This document shows, piece after piece, positions 24,457-36,499 of a DNA stretch of 64,000 nucleotides. This DNA is from Coffea arabica. Taxonomy: Eukaryota > Streptophyta > Magnoliopsida > Gentianales > Rubiaceae. Below the pieces are notes generated by a model, which was not told where the DNA came from, did no database searches, and saw only the letters and a program-made list of their open reading frames with translations. The translations under genes and the position numbers were made by a program. Where the stretch lies: positions 1,404,501-1,468,500 of the forward strand of contig NC_092323.1 in the NCBI RefSeq assembly GCF_036785885.1, in the 5' to 3' direction. Positions within the stretch are counted from its first letter, which is position 1; the number at the start of each line of letters is the position of its first letter.

Positions 24457-27400
24457 AAAATGTGATTTATTAATAATAAACGGAAAAGGACCAAGAATGG
24501 GACTTAAAAAAATGCGACAATTTGGGTCCAAAATTTAGTCTAAAAGGGTTTTGAAGAAAAATTAGGAGTCGCCACTTGGTATCGAGATTGGGTGTACCAA
24601 GTCACCCAAAAATATTTTTAACAAAATAAAATAAAATAAAACCCTTTTAGACAACTCCAGGTCTTTGAAAACAAGAGAAAATGAGTTCGGGAGTCACGGT
24701 TGGAGAAAGGGAAGGCAAAGGTTCAATCAACTCAAACCTAAGGCACCCTTTCAACCTAGTCTAAGCTAGTTGCGTGGTTTAGTCAAAATTTTCTTAATTT
24801 AACCCTTAATTTATCACATTTGAATGTTTTCTACATGGATGCAAATCTAAATTCATAAAAATATCGAAAGGAACAAATGTTCATTCAAGGGTTTAATTGA
24901 ACCAATCGCATTAATTGCAAAGGCCAAAATAATTCCTTGAAGGTGTCACGAGTATGCAAATGATGAAATTAAAAGTAAAGAAAATAAATTAAATTATATA
25001 CATAGTTATAAGTGATCAAAGAAAAAGGAAATGCAGCATAATGGGTACGGGAGACAAAAACTCGTGACATAATTTTCTTATACAAGGATTAATGGGGTAT
25101 TTAAACTAAAGAGTTATAATCACCCATATCCATGTTCAAAAATAATTCTCCTAATATGAACAAGCAAATGAACTAACTTATTTCACAATTTCTTAAATGA
25201 AGTGCAATTCTAAATGATTTGATTAACACGTATAGAGGGTAGGGGGTAGAGGATAATAGATAATAGGGAATATCATGCAAATGAGAAAAGATCCTAAAAA
25301 TAAAAAATATGCATGAGAAAGTAATGAATATCACACAAAATGAATTTAATGCATGAACAAACTAAGGGTCTAGCGTTGGACTAACCCATTTCTAAAAGCC
25401 CTTACTAGCATTGGACTAGCAAGTAAACGGAATGAGAAGCCACAACTAGCGTTGGACTAGTGTGGTGACGTTATGCATTAACAATACATAGTAAAATAAA
25501 TAATACGTAAATTAAAACAAATAAACATGTAAGAGCACGTAGCACATAACATGTGAGCATAATATCTAGATGCAAATATCCTAAAGAAGCAAGTAAACAC
25601 GTAATCACACAAGCATGCAATCGCACAAACAAATAAAAAACAAATAGAGACTTAACTATTACATTCGGGGCCCTAACTACAATCTAAAGGGGTAAAGAAT
25701 AAAAAAAAAATAATAATAATAATAATCTAACTATTACAATTTGACATTTAAATACCTCTCAAATAATCAAAAATTAAATTAAATTAAATTAAATTAATAA
25801 AATTAAAAACGAATAATAATAATAAATAAAAGAAAAAAAACACTCAAAACATGTAATTACACATAAAACACGTTGGAGCACATAAGAGAATTTAAAATAA
25901 AACAAGAAGATACCTCCCTTGAAGTAGTAGCTAATTGGGTTTGGTTTTACCTATTTAACTCCAAAATTAACAAAATCATCAAGGCACCAATTTAATCAAC
26001 AAATAAATCATAACAAGTGGAAATAAACATGAAATCAATCAATTGAAACACTTAAATGAAGTGTAATCAATGATTCTAGGAGAAAAGCAACTTCTATTTA
26101 AGCAATCAAATCTATTAGGGATCTAATTGCAAAAATAAACAAAGTTTTGGGGTCAAATTAAAGAAAAATAAAGTTAAGGGACCTATTTGCAATTAAAATA
26201 GGGACATAACTGAAAGAAATCAAAGGCCTTAGGGTCACAGTATACTTAATGAAAAGTACAGGGACCATCCTACAAATTCGTTGACCAAATACTTGACTAA
26301 ACAGGCCGTTGGGCCATTTTTCTTATTTGTTTGGGCCGAAAGCTTCCTAGCCCAACTGAAACCCAAAGGAAAATAAATGGCCCAGCCCATCTCTTTTGTC
26401 AAACAAACCCAGCTGAAATACATGGGCTTCAACTCCCAAGCCCATCCGTAAAACCCAAAAAAAAGAACCAAAACCCAAGTCAAAATCCAACTAAAAAACA
26501 AACGCAAGCCCACTAAAATAAATAACCCAACCCACTTTCCTTTTCTTTCTTCTCTTTTCTTTCTTTTCTTTCTCTTTTCTTCCCCATACGTTTCCTTTCC
26601 TTCTTCTTCGGCCAACCGAAGAAGCTTCAGCTGGCAGCCATGGTGGCCGCCGGTGGCGCCGCCGCCACCGGACCGCCGCCGCCGATGACCTCTCCGGTCA
26701 CCAAAAATCCTCAAAATACACCTCCCCACTCGATTTTTCGCGTAGGTTCCATTTTCGGAGTTTGTTTTTACAAAAGATGATCTGAAAGTGGCCAAAATGT
26801 CAAAATACAGTCCAATTTTTATTTTTTAAAACACCCAAATCTTTCACCAAAAATCATAAAAAATATATTACAATACTCCTTACAACTTCTGCAATACAAC
26901 TATGATTTAATCCGGCAAGAAAACAACATAAAAAACTAAAATAAATCAAAACAGTCCCCAAAATTCATTTTTTGTTATTTTTGCATTTTCACAAGCAATT
27001 AACATGCATTCACAGAAATCATTTTTTTTTATGTTTATTCATGGATTCCCCAAAAATTCAACAATATCAGTAACAACAACAAACGAAGCCAAGGGACAAA
27101 CAAACATCAAATCATGTATTTAATTTAATAAATTAAGGAAAGGAAAAAACTGAAAAAGATGAAAGAAGAATAAATACCTCAATGAAAATTGTAGTCTCTT
27201 GACAAAATTTGATGAAATTACAAGCTCCAATAATTTTTATTGGCTTTGCCCTGTCCAAGAGAAAATCTGAGAGTGAGTATTTTATTTTGCTAAAAATGAG
27301 GGAGAGAATCTGAGAGAGAGCCGAAAGATTTTTCTTCCCTTCTGCACCGGAGGCCTGAGAGAGGGAGCAAATGAGGGAGGTCTATGGCAATTTTTCTTCT

Positions 27401-27832
27401 TCTGCTTCTTTTGCTTTCTTTGCGGCCAAAGGACCTCGAGAGTCAGTCCCCGAGAGAGTTTTCTTTTCTTCTCTCTTTTGTCCGTTGCTCTCCCGAGAGA
27501 AATGAGGATTCCGTCGTCTCCCAAATGAGTTTTCCCTTGGGTCCTTTTTATGCAATTTTCTTCTTATTGGATCCGTTGAGAGCCTTTCCTAGTCAAAAGG
27601 TGGTGATGCCATCATGAGTCATCATGATGGCTCATGATGATGTTTTTTTTTATTTTAAAAAACTAAACTTTTTTTTTGTTTTTCTTTTTTTTCTCTTTTT
27701 TTTCTTTTCTAAAAAAAATCTGCAATTATAAGAAAAATTTGCACATTAAGACGCAAGAAAATAAATAACTTAATAGATAGAAAAAATTCAAGAAAATATT
27801 AAAATTGACAAAATTTTGGTGTCTACAGCAGT
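24407..27832. mobile_element. Probable solo LTR (3.4 kb) inserted in copia integrase
   Basis: GCAGT at 24407-24411 and 27828-27832 is a 5-bp target duplication. The insert (24412-27827) starts TGTCGCACC and ends GGTGTCTACA, TG...CA with TGT/ACA inverted ends, as LTRs do. No second LTR, primer site, gag or pol is visible, so a solo LTR left by unequal recombination fits best. The length suits large Ty3/gypsy (Tat/Ogre-type) LTRs. It contains a T/C-rich tract (26536-26585), three copies of CTAGC(G/A)TTGGACTA (25370-25462) and a hairpin at 27608-27631. Open frames inside it look incidental. Confidence 0.75.
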
Positions 27833-30232
27833 GATAATGCGAAAGAATATTTTTCCACTCCTTTTAATACCTTTATGACTAAGTCTGGTATTATTCATCA
27901 GTTCTCTTGTCCTCACACTCCACAACAGAATGGAGTTGGTGAAAGAAAAATTGGACATTTAATCGAAATTGCTTGAACACTGTTGTTGCACATGAATGTG
28001 CCCAAACATTTTTGGAGTGATGCAGTTCTAACTGCATGTTATTTAATTAATCGCATGCCATCTAATATTCTTGGAGGTCAATTACCTCACTCCATTCTTT
28101 TTCCTCATGAACCTGTGTTTAAATTGCCTCCTCGTATTTTTGGATGTGTGTGCTTTGTTCATCAGCTTGATCCCGGGGTGGATAAATTAGATTCTCGTGC
28201 TATTAAGTGTATTTTCTTAGGATATGCACGAGCGCAAAAAGGGTATAGATGTTACAGTCCAATTTTAAATCGATTTTTTACTTGTGCTGATGTTACTTTC
28301 TTTGAATCCACTCCATATTTTATCAAACAAAGTATGTCTTGTGAGTTAGACCAATGTTCATCTTTTTTCTCTCCTGTTTTACCAGTACCTTCCCCTTTAT
28401 TACCTGAGTTATCTAGTCCACCAGATTCCATAGCTCGATTATCTCGTCCTCATCTTCAAGTTTACTCTCGTCGTTCCATGGTTGAGAAAGTTCCTGATAT
28501 GCCACGCACTTCACCAATTAACTCTCAATCTTCAAATCCAGGTATGACGCCCTCCTCTGAGTTAGATCTTCCTATTGCTTTACGCAAAGGTAAGAGACAT
28601 TGTATTTCGCATCCTATTTCTAATTTTGTTTCTCATTCTCGTCTCTCTATGTCATATTCTTCTTTTGTTGCTTCCCTTGATTCTATCTCCATTCCTAAGT
28701 CTATTACATGTGCTCTTAATCATCCTGGTTGGAGATTAGCTATGCAAGAAGAGATGTCTGCTTTGGAACAAAATGGTACTTGGGATCTTGTCCCTCGTCC
28801 TTCAGGTAAGCCTGTTGTTGGTTGTAAATGGGTGTACACTATAAAAGTGCAGCCTAATGGTTCTATTGATAGATTGAAGGCTCGTCTGGTAGCTAGAGGA
28901 TTTACTCAGGTGTATGGAGTAGACTACTTAGAAACATTTTCTCCTGTTGCAAAGATTACCTCTGTTCGTCTTCTTATCTCTTTGGCAGCAACTTATAATT
29001 GGCCATTGCATCAGTTGGATGTGAAAAATGCATTTCTGCATGGAGATTTGGAAGAAGAGGTATATATGGAACAACCTCCTGGATTTGTTGTTCAGGGGCG
29101 GAATCCGCGGTTGGTTTGTCGTTTGAGAAAATTCTTATATGGATTGAAACAGTCTCCGAGGGTTTGGTTTGGCCGGTTTAGTAGTGTTGTCATGGAGTTC
29201 GGTCTGACAAGATGTGGAGTAGATCACTCTGTATTTTATCGGCATTCTAATGCTGGTAAAATTTTATTAGTTGTTTATGTGGATGACATTGTGATTACAG
29301 GTGATGATGTTGTGGGGATCCAAAAACTTAAATCCAATCTGCAGGCAAACTTTCAGACAAAGGATTTATGTCATCTACAGTATTTTCTGGGTATTGAGGT
29401 AGCTCGGTCTAAATATGAGATTTATTTATGTCAAAGAAAATATGTACTCGATATGTTGAGTGAAGTTGGGATGTTAGGTTGCCGACCTGTGGATACTCCT
29501 ATGGATCCCAATGTGAAATTAGCAGGAGATCAAGGTGCATTACTTGATGATCCTAAGCAATATCGAAGACTTGTGGGTAAATTAAATTATCTCACTGTAA
29601 CGAGACCTGACATTTCGTTTGCAGTGAGTGTTGTAAGTCAATTTCTTGATACCCCTCGTACTAGTCATTGGGATGCTGTTATACGAATTCTCAGGTATCT
29701 TAAGAGTGCTCCTGGAAAAGGGTTGCTGTATCAAAATCATGGACACACTGATATTGAAGGATATAGTGATGCAGATTGGGCTGGTTCTGCCTCAGATCGA
29801 AGATCGACTACAGGATATTGTGTGTTTGTTGGTTGTAATTTAGTGTCGTGGAAGAGTAAGAAGCAAACAGTTGTATCCAGATCAAGTGCAGAATCTGAAT
29901 ACCGGGCTACGACTCACATTGTGTGTGAGTTGGTTTGGTTGAAGAGCATGTTACTGGAACTTGGATTTGAGCATAAACAGCCTATGAATTTAGTGTGTGA
30001 TAATCAGGCGGCTGTTCATATTGCGTCTAATCCAGTGTTTCATGAAAGGACAAAACATATTGAAGTTGATTGTCATTTCATTCGAGAGAAATTGCTTGAC
30101 GGGGTCATCAAGACATCTCATGTACCGTCTGTAGATCAATTGGCTGATGTGTTTACCAAGAATTTAGGGGGCTCTAGAGTGAAATACATTTGTAACAAGT
30201 TGGGTGCTTATGATATATATGCTCCAACTTGA
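27833..30232 (+). pseudogene. Copia polyprotein, second part: integrase, RT, RNase H
   Basis: Continues the integrase frame of 24411 directly after the insertion (DNAKEYF, HTPQQNGVGERK). One stop, TGA at 27974-27976, stands where family members have Arg (CGA to TGA), then 27977-30232 is fully open. Domains: integrase C-terminal part (FWSDAVLTACYLINRMPS), RT (WKWVYTIK-type block near 28830, LDVKNAFLHGDL, active site YVDDIVITGDD near 29275), RNase H (SDADWAGS, SRSSAESEYRA) and ADVFTKNL near the end. Apart from the nested insert and one nonsense codon the pol region looks intact, in keeping with the young LTRs. Confidence 0.93.
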
Positions 30233-30240
30233 GGGGGGAG
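30231..30240 (+). other. Copia polypurine tract
   Basis: GAGGGGGGAG immediately before the 3' LTR; it overlaps the pol stop codon. Confidence 0.85.
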
Positions 30241-30389
30241 TGTTAAGAGAATATAAGTATTTTTTGTAGATAATAAATTAGTAAGGGTATTCTTGTAAAT
30301 AGTTTGTTAGGTTTGTACTCTTATAAATACTAGTTGGTCACTCATAATACGGTGACTAGATGTTTTTCCTCCCAAGATACCTGTTGACA
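30241..30389 (+). repeat. Copia 3' LTR
   Basis: 149 bp; near-identical to 22591-22738. TATAAATA at 30322-30329. Confidence 0.95.
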
Positions 30390-31013
30390 ATATGATTTTA
30401 TGGTATCCACAATGCCAGCAGCATCATTGAAAATGCACTGTTTTCTGGCAGGTAGTCATTAATCAGGAGGATTCAAATTACACACTGATAGAATACTGCT
30501 TTAGGTGAGGCTCGCGAACATATGGTGCATTGATCATTTAATTATTAGATGTTTCGACTAGAACCCCTTATCCAGGACGATTCATGCGCAGGTAATACTG
30601 GCAGTGATGCAAGCACCACGGATTTCAGTTTTGTATGGCCAGAATGGCTCATCAATTACAGTTAAGTGACAGGAAAAACAAAGGAAAAAAAAAGAATGAA
30701 TTAACACAAGTAGAATTAGATGAAGGATAAACTTATTTTATGTATTGATGCTATAGTGATTTTTTTACATTAGCAATTTTGGATATATATATATATATCA
30801 CATGTGTATGACTGTTCAAATTCACCTGTTATATGTCTGAAAAAAACATTAATTCAAATAAAAAAATCTGATTAAACATCATTAGAAGTTGTTTTGCTTC
30901 TCTCGATACGTCCGTCACCTTGAGTGGTTTGCTGATCCAACTTTGAAGCTTTGGGATGAAGGGGATGTAAAGAAATTAGCGGAAAAGGTTTTCTATTCTA
31001 TTATTTTTTGGAA
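30390..31013. other. Spacer with an exon-like scrap
   Basis: Flank of the copia insertion. At 30904-30987 (+) there is an open, gene-like stretch of 28 codons (including WFADPTLKLWDEGDVKKLAEK at its end) stopping at AAG|GTTTTC, a possible splice donor. I cannot assign it to a family, and no partner exon is seen. A short AT dinucleotide run lies near 30785. Confidence 0.35.
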
Positions 31014-31262
31014 GGGGTTAAATTCACACCTTTCCATAATAAATCCACAGCTTAACTATTAATATGACAATTAAGCTCCTATCACTTAATCACTTTCACT
31101 TGTAATTTTTTACAATTCCAAAATCATCATTTTATACAATAAAAACAATTTGCCATAACACTATTCTTTCAATTATTCTCCTAATTTTTGTAAATTCAGT
31201 GCATGTTATTTTTATTAATTTTTTCATATTAATATAGGATGTGAGGGCGTGGATTTAGCCCC
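31014..31262. mobile_element. MITE-like element with GGGGTTAAATTCAC ends
   Basis: The left end GGGGTTAAATTCACACC matches the reverse complement of the right end (GGGGCTAAATCCACGCC) with three mismatches. About 249 bp, AT-rich, non-coding. No clear target duplication. Confidence 0.55.
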
Positions 31263-31686
31263 TCCCTCATTTTTTTCCCCTGCTTTTGGTCAGTGATGAA
31301 CTTAACCAATCAGTAATACGGCAAGATTTTATGATACTCCTCTAATCAAATATGGACTAAACAGGGGTACGTTCTGTTTTGACTTTTGAGAAAGGGTTTG
31401 GTTGGAGTAGGCAGTGGCTTGTTGGGCTGCTCGGGTGAGAAAAACTAATGCGGGAAAGGCGCTGTACCGGTTGGGTTTGTTTCAGTAAACGCTTGCGACT
31501 GGCTTGGTTGCCTTGTCGATGCCTAGATGCCGATGAATTGATGATGATGATACAATAAAATAAAAATGGAAAGGGTAATATCGTAAAGGCGATTAGTCAT
31601 GACTACTTTACGCCTAGAGAAGGAAGGAAAGGGGAAAAAAGATTGCCAAAGAAGCCAAACGTATTGATTTTGATTGCTTAGGTTGC

Positions 31687-32315
31687 GTTTGATAAAATTG
31701 AATTTGAATTCTGAAATCCGAATTTTGAAATCTAAATACTGAAACAATTAATTTGATGAATTTTAAGTATTGAAAAAAAAAATATGAATGTCTGAATTTT
31801 AATACTAAATCTATTTATATTGTTTGATAAATATTTATAACTGAATGTTTAATAAATTTAATTTGACAATCTTGCTGTTATATGTTTTCATTCAAAATAG
31901 AAGTAGAACCTATGATTTAATTAGTTTAAAATTGTTAGGTATGAAAATGATAATATTTATTTTTAAATTCAAATTAATATAAAAGATGAAATATATTATA
32001 TAAGAAGTATGGAGAAGATGTGAAAGTCATTAAAAAGGGAGAAAAGAAAAACAGAAAATCGTTAAATAAAACTATCAAATTGTTTAATTAGATAAGAATT
32101 TTGAACATAATTAACAAACAAAGGTATATTTGGTAGATAAGATAAGGTAGTTGAAGTAATTCTATTGATTCTTATCAGAATTAAATATTTTTGTGCTGAA
32201 AAAAATATACACAAATTTAGCACTGCTTAACAAGTTCAACAGATAGATTTTCATTTATCAAATATTCAAAATATCTAAATGTCTAAAAAATTCATTTCAA
32301 CACTTTTTTATATTA
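31687..32315. repeat. Dispersed 0.6-kb repeat (copy 2)
   Basis: Same orientation and nearly collinear with 9491-10101 (shared words such as ACTGAAACAATTAATTTG and GGAGAAGATGTGAAAGTCAT). The right end is more degraded than in copy 1. Confidence 0.65.
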
Positions 32316-32482
32316 TACCCTTATAAAACCTATTTGCCTCCTCCAAACTCTGAGGAGGATTCGGTGGAATTTAGGGCTATGCAAGAAAAATATACGGATC
32401 AAAGCAATTACTGCTACTACTAGGTAATATATTTGAAGTCGCTGAGGCTTGAGGTCACCGATCCAAGCCATAATAACTAAAA

Positions 32483-35385
32483 ATGAGCTTCCAAGATCTC
32501 CAAACTCGTAATGCCGGCGGCAAGCCTCCTTCTCAATCGTCATCTTCATCGTCCTCCTCACCGTCTCAGGCCGTGGCCGCTTCTATCTTTCAGATCAACA
32601 CGGCTGTTGCCAGTTTACGTCGTCTCGTCGATGCAATTGGGACCTCCAAAGACACTCCCGATCATCGTCAAAAGCTGTCAGTCCTTTCCTTAATTTTATT
32701 CATTCCTACTGCTGCCTAGCTTCTACTTCCTAGTAGTAGTAGTACAAGTAGTATTTTTTAGTATCACCAGCCTGCCTGGATGCCTGACGATGATGATGAA
32801 TTTGTAGTAATTTGATTCTAAAATCTGGCAGTACCACTTTTTCTTTTTAATTTATCTAACTTTGAGATATATCTTTTCTTTATCCTGATGGAGGCAGGCA
32901 CAACACCAGACAGCGGATCCTGCAGTTGGTGAAGGAAACCTCTGCCAAGCTCAAATCTCTCGGCGACTCTGACCGTAGTGTCCATGTCCATGTGTGTATC
33001 TCGTATGCTTCATTCCGCTTGTGATTTCCATATGATATTGCGCTCTCTATCATGAGGATAACAAAATTGTTACCTCTAAACATGTACTAGTATCTTGTAC
33101 CTTCACTTACTTGTTTTTTTTATTTTTCTGAATATTTAGAAAGTTCAATCATATGATGGCATTTAATTAGGATCCTTCTTTGAATGACATAATTTGGTGG
33201 GTTAATAACAGATTTCCTGTCGCGATATCTTTTGATTTTTCTTGCACGTCAATCTGAATTCAAGCACTAAGATGAGGATCCGTCAAATCCATCTTTTTCT
33301 AGGCAAGTAAGAGAATAGAAGATGCCAAGCTTGCCAGAGATTTTCAAACCACGTTGCAAGAGTTCCAGAAAGTGCAGCAGCTTGCATCTGAGCGTGAATC
33401 TACGTACTCACCTTCTGCTCCTCCATCTTCCTCGTCCACCATGTACTCTTTCTTTTCATTTCCTAGATGGTTGGACTGTCATACTTGTTCTCCCCCATGT
33501 TAGCCTTCTCTCCAACTGCTTTTCTGCTCCTCAGCTCTGGCTCTGATGAACATTTAGCGACCACTATGGAGCTAGAGAATCAGCCCTTTCTTATGGAACA
33601 AAAGAGGTAAAGTGAGCACAATGGAATGGCAAATTTTCATGATCTGGACCATAATTTGCTGAAAGTTTTGGCGCCTTTATAACTGATCTGTGCTAACAAG
33701 TTGCACTGCTTCTGTTTGAGATACTTTAAATACTTGGGGCTTTACTTTTGAGAATTTTTTTTCTTAATACTTGCTTCTCCTTTCCCTTCTAATCCTTTTG
33801 AGCTTGGAAGAAGGCTTTTTGAAACACAGCGCATCATATTGCTTTTGTTTATCTTAATATTCGAATTACTGCAACCTAGCAAATGATAGTGGATGAGTTG
33901 CTTCTCATTGATTTCTGTGTATATGCAATTTCAAGCCAATAGTATTCGCGCAATCATCTGTAGATATCTATGGATGGCACCTTGACATATCCTCCAAAAC
34001 CCATCCTTTCCCTCCCTCTCCCTCCCCCTCCACCACCCTCCCCCCCCCCCCCCCCCAACAAAACAAAAAAAACGTGGATGCCAGCCTTTATCAGGCTGCA
34101 GCTCGGCCTTTAAAGCTCTAGGTGTAAAGGAAGCTAGATTTTACATGTCAAATGTGGAGTTTCATCTATTACTTAAAGGTTCTAGTACCACCTAAATGAA
34201 AATTTATTTTTGACTTATTACCAGAAGTTGCAAGACCACGTGGTCTTACCAAAATTTTATCAACTTTTAAATCTTGCAGGCAGGAGGTCTTTCTGTTGGG
34301 AAATGAAATTGCTTTTAATGAGGCTATAATTGAGGAAAGAGAGCTGGGGATTAAAGAGATACAGGATCAAATTGAAGAAGCAAGTGAAATATTTAAGGAT
34401 CTTGCTGTTTTAGTTCATGAGCAGGGCGTGGTTATTGGTAAATGTTTGAAAACAAACTAGAGGCTTTCATCCGCATCAGCATGACATGTCCTTTATAAAC
34501 TGTTCGTATTCTTTTATTTGTATGATAGTTTTGTTTCGACAATGCAGATGACATTCAGACAAACGTCGAGGCTTCATCTGGAGCAACAACCCAAGCTAGG
34601 GTGCAGCTTTTTAAGGCATCAAAGAGTGGAAAATCTAAATCCTCCTGGGTGAGTAAATTTAGATTATCAGATATGAATTTGCTGGAAGGGATTGAGTTTG
34701 GGCTGCTCATCATTGGATATGGCCTTACAAAATAGAAAACATTTTCATTTGGAGTTGAACTTGTCACAGGTGCAAAAGAAACTTTCAGATATGAAAACTC
34801 TGCCAGAGTGTGGGTTTATTTTGATAACCAGTGATGCATTGATTTAATAATTTTTTTTGGAGCATTATATAATTGGTTATTGTGCTTGTTAATGTTTAAT
34901 GTGAAGCAGTGTAGGGATACGAGCTAAAACTACATATGTGTGAATCGATGAAGTGCATCTGCTGTCTCTAGTTCATTCTTTTTATTATATGTTCATTTTG
35001 TGTCAGTTTTTTTCTGTTAGAGATAAATAAGATACTAATAGTAGAAAAGGCATTATTCTAATGCATGGCTTGTCGGAAATTGGGAATAAAACTGGTACCT
35101 TCTTTTTTTTTTTTAAATGAAAGCCATATGAGCTAACAGATGGGACAGTGGGTACTGCTTGATCATGAAGAAATTCCAGAAGAAATGCAAATAACAAGAC
35201 TCATTAAAAATGCATTGCTATTTGCTAGGCTTTCTATGAGCTCTCTTTCTTTGTGAAATTTGTGCTGCAAAGCATTGTATCTGTGCTTAACTATATCATA
35301 TTGGTTTTTGCCGCAACAGTGTTGGTGGGTGCTGGCAATCCTTGTGATTGTGCTGATCATAGTACTACTTGTACTGATCTTTTAG
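32483..35385 (+). CDS. SYP22-like: SYP2-type Qa-SNARE (vacuolar/prevacuolar syntaxin)
   Basis: Target SNARE for fusion at the prevacuolar compartment and vacuole. Exons 32483-32676, 32898-32991, 33303-33442, 33535-33606, 34280-34437, 34548-34648 and 35320-35385 join in phase to 274 aa, like Arabidopsis SYP21/22/23. Features: SFQDLQ start typical of the group; N-terminal three-helix region with IFQINTAVASLRRLV and AKLARDFQTTLQEFQKVQQLA; Ser/Pro-rich linker; SNARE motif from about residue 190 (NEAIIEERELGIKEIQDQI) with the zero-layer Gln in HEQGVVIDDI; C-terminal membrane anchor in the last exon (about 18 hydrophobic residues after CWWV). The end of exon 2 could lie 6 bases earlier (a tandem CATG donor), removing two residues. 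Between SYP21, SYP22 and SYP23 I cannot decide. Confidence 0.95.
34040..34056. repeat. Poly(C) tract in SYP2 intron 4
   Basis: Run of 17 C followed by an A-rich stretch. Length-unstable sequence. Confidence 0.8.
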
Positions 35386-35999
35386 TGCGGGAGTTGAAGT
35401 GCAGCTGAAGCATACAAATGATTTGTTTTTTCAGGGAAATATTGAGGGGGAGGGGTTGTTCCTGGTTTTGTTTTCTTATATTCTATATTTGTTTCTTGGG
35501 AAGGGAAATATTGTCCTTGGGGAAGGGGGGGGGGGTGGTTCCTGGTTTGTTATTTGAGGGTGTTCACTTTCCTTTTCTTTTGGTTATGCTGTAAATATCG
35601 GTCTAGTTTTATATTTTTCATTTTTCAAATTAAACACGAGATACTACCTGGGTGCAAGGCAGAGTTTATTGGCATATAAGTTGTTCAATCGTACCATATG
35701 GGGTGCATTTGTATTTGGTTTTATATTAATGAATTAAGTGCTGTTATTTTTCAATTCATAGTCCAATTTTTCTGTGCTGCAAGATGTTTGCTTGAAGGAT
35801 CAATGAATGTTTGATAACTGGCAAGGCGAGATTGCGGAAATAAAAAGAAATAATTGTACATCGGCAGTATCATTTTCCCGTGGCTTATTTTGATTAGATG
35901 CTTCATCATTTGACGGCGGTAGGAGACCGATATCGTATCTCTTCTAGTTAATTTTTGGCATCACGGGTTGCGTGAGGTTGCCATTGTCTATGAGATGGG
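35386..35999. other. SYP2 3' UTR and spacer
   Basis: Holds the probable 3' UTR of the SNARE gene, including a G9-10 run near 35527. No other gene seen. Confidence 0.45.
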
Positions 36000-36130
36000 C
36001 AGGCAAATTTGTTTTAGGCAATTAGGATTTAGTTGGAGTAATCAAGTCTGTCAATAGAAATAAAATTTTCAGGTGAATTTGTTTTAGGCAATTAGGTTGT
36101 AGTTCGAGTGATCAAGTCTGTCAATAGAAA
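36000..36130. repeat. Two-copy tandem duplication (~67 bp unit)
   Basis: GTTTTAGGCAATTAGG and AAGTCTGTCAATAGAAATAAA occur in both halves with a few mismatches. A third partial unit (CTGTCAATAGAAAT) reappears at about 36519, after the MITE that follows. Confidence 0.7.
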
Positions 36131-36143
36131 TAAATTTTTTTTG

Positions 36144-36499
36144 GGTTAAAAATAAAAAAGTCCCATGTAATATACCTGATATACAAAAAAATCCTTTGTG
36201 ATTTCAAAATACACAAAATAACAACTCATGTTTTGAATTAAATTATAAATTAACAGAATTCGTTAAAGTTAACGAAAATAACGGTTTCGACTGTTAAACT
36301 TATTGAATTTCGTTAAGTTTACCGTTAAATTTATCGAATTTCGTTAAGTTTTTTGTTAAATTTACTAGATTTCGTTAAATTTAACGAATTCTATTAGTTT
36401 ATAATTTAATTTAACACATGAGGTGTCGTTTTGTATGTTTTGAAATCACGAGAGACTTTTCTGTATATATCACATGGGATTTTTTTGTTTTTAACCTTT
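36144..36499. mobile_element. MITE-like element with GGTTAAAAA ends and internal GAATTTCGTTAA repeats
   Basis: The left end GGTTAAAAATAAAAAAGTCCCATGT and right end ACATGGGATTTTTTTGTTTTTAACC are inverted. Inside, GAATTTCGTTAAGTTT-type units recur at least three times (36305-36380). Non-coding, about 356 bp. It splits the duplication listed at 36000. Confidence 0.65.

Larger units (their letters stand above)
22591..30389 (+). mobile_element. Ty1/copia retrotransposon, gag-less, with two nested insertions
   Basis: Bounded by LTRs at 22591-22738 and 30241-30389 and a 5-bp ATATG duplication (22586-22590 and 30390-30394). Primer-binding site TGGTATCAGAGC (initiator Met tRNA type) at 22739-22750; polypurine tract at 30231-30240. 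Pol order is protease, integrase, RT, RNase H, the copia order. Subtracting the hAT-like element (with its 8-bp duplication) and the probable solo LTR (with its 5-bp duplication) leaves about 3.8 kb. The Gag body and its zinc knuckle are missing: little more than a short tail precedes the protease. The LTRs differ by two substitutions and one single-base indel, so insertion was recent. Confidence 0.95.

Noticed and set aside
26235-26795. 186-codon minus-strand open frame within the 3.4-kb LTR-like insert
   Set aside because: Low-complexity translation of a T/C-rich tract and repeats; no known product.
24412-27827. Complete retrotransposon rather than solo LTR
   Set aside because: No second terminal repeat, primer site, gag or pol visible inside the duplication-bounded unit.
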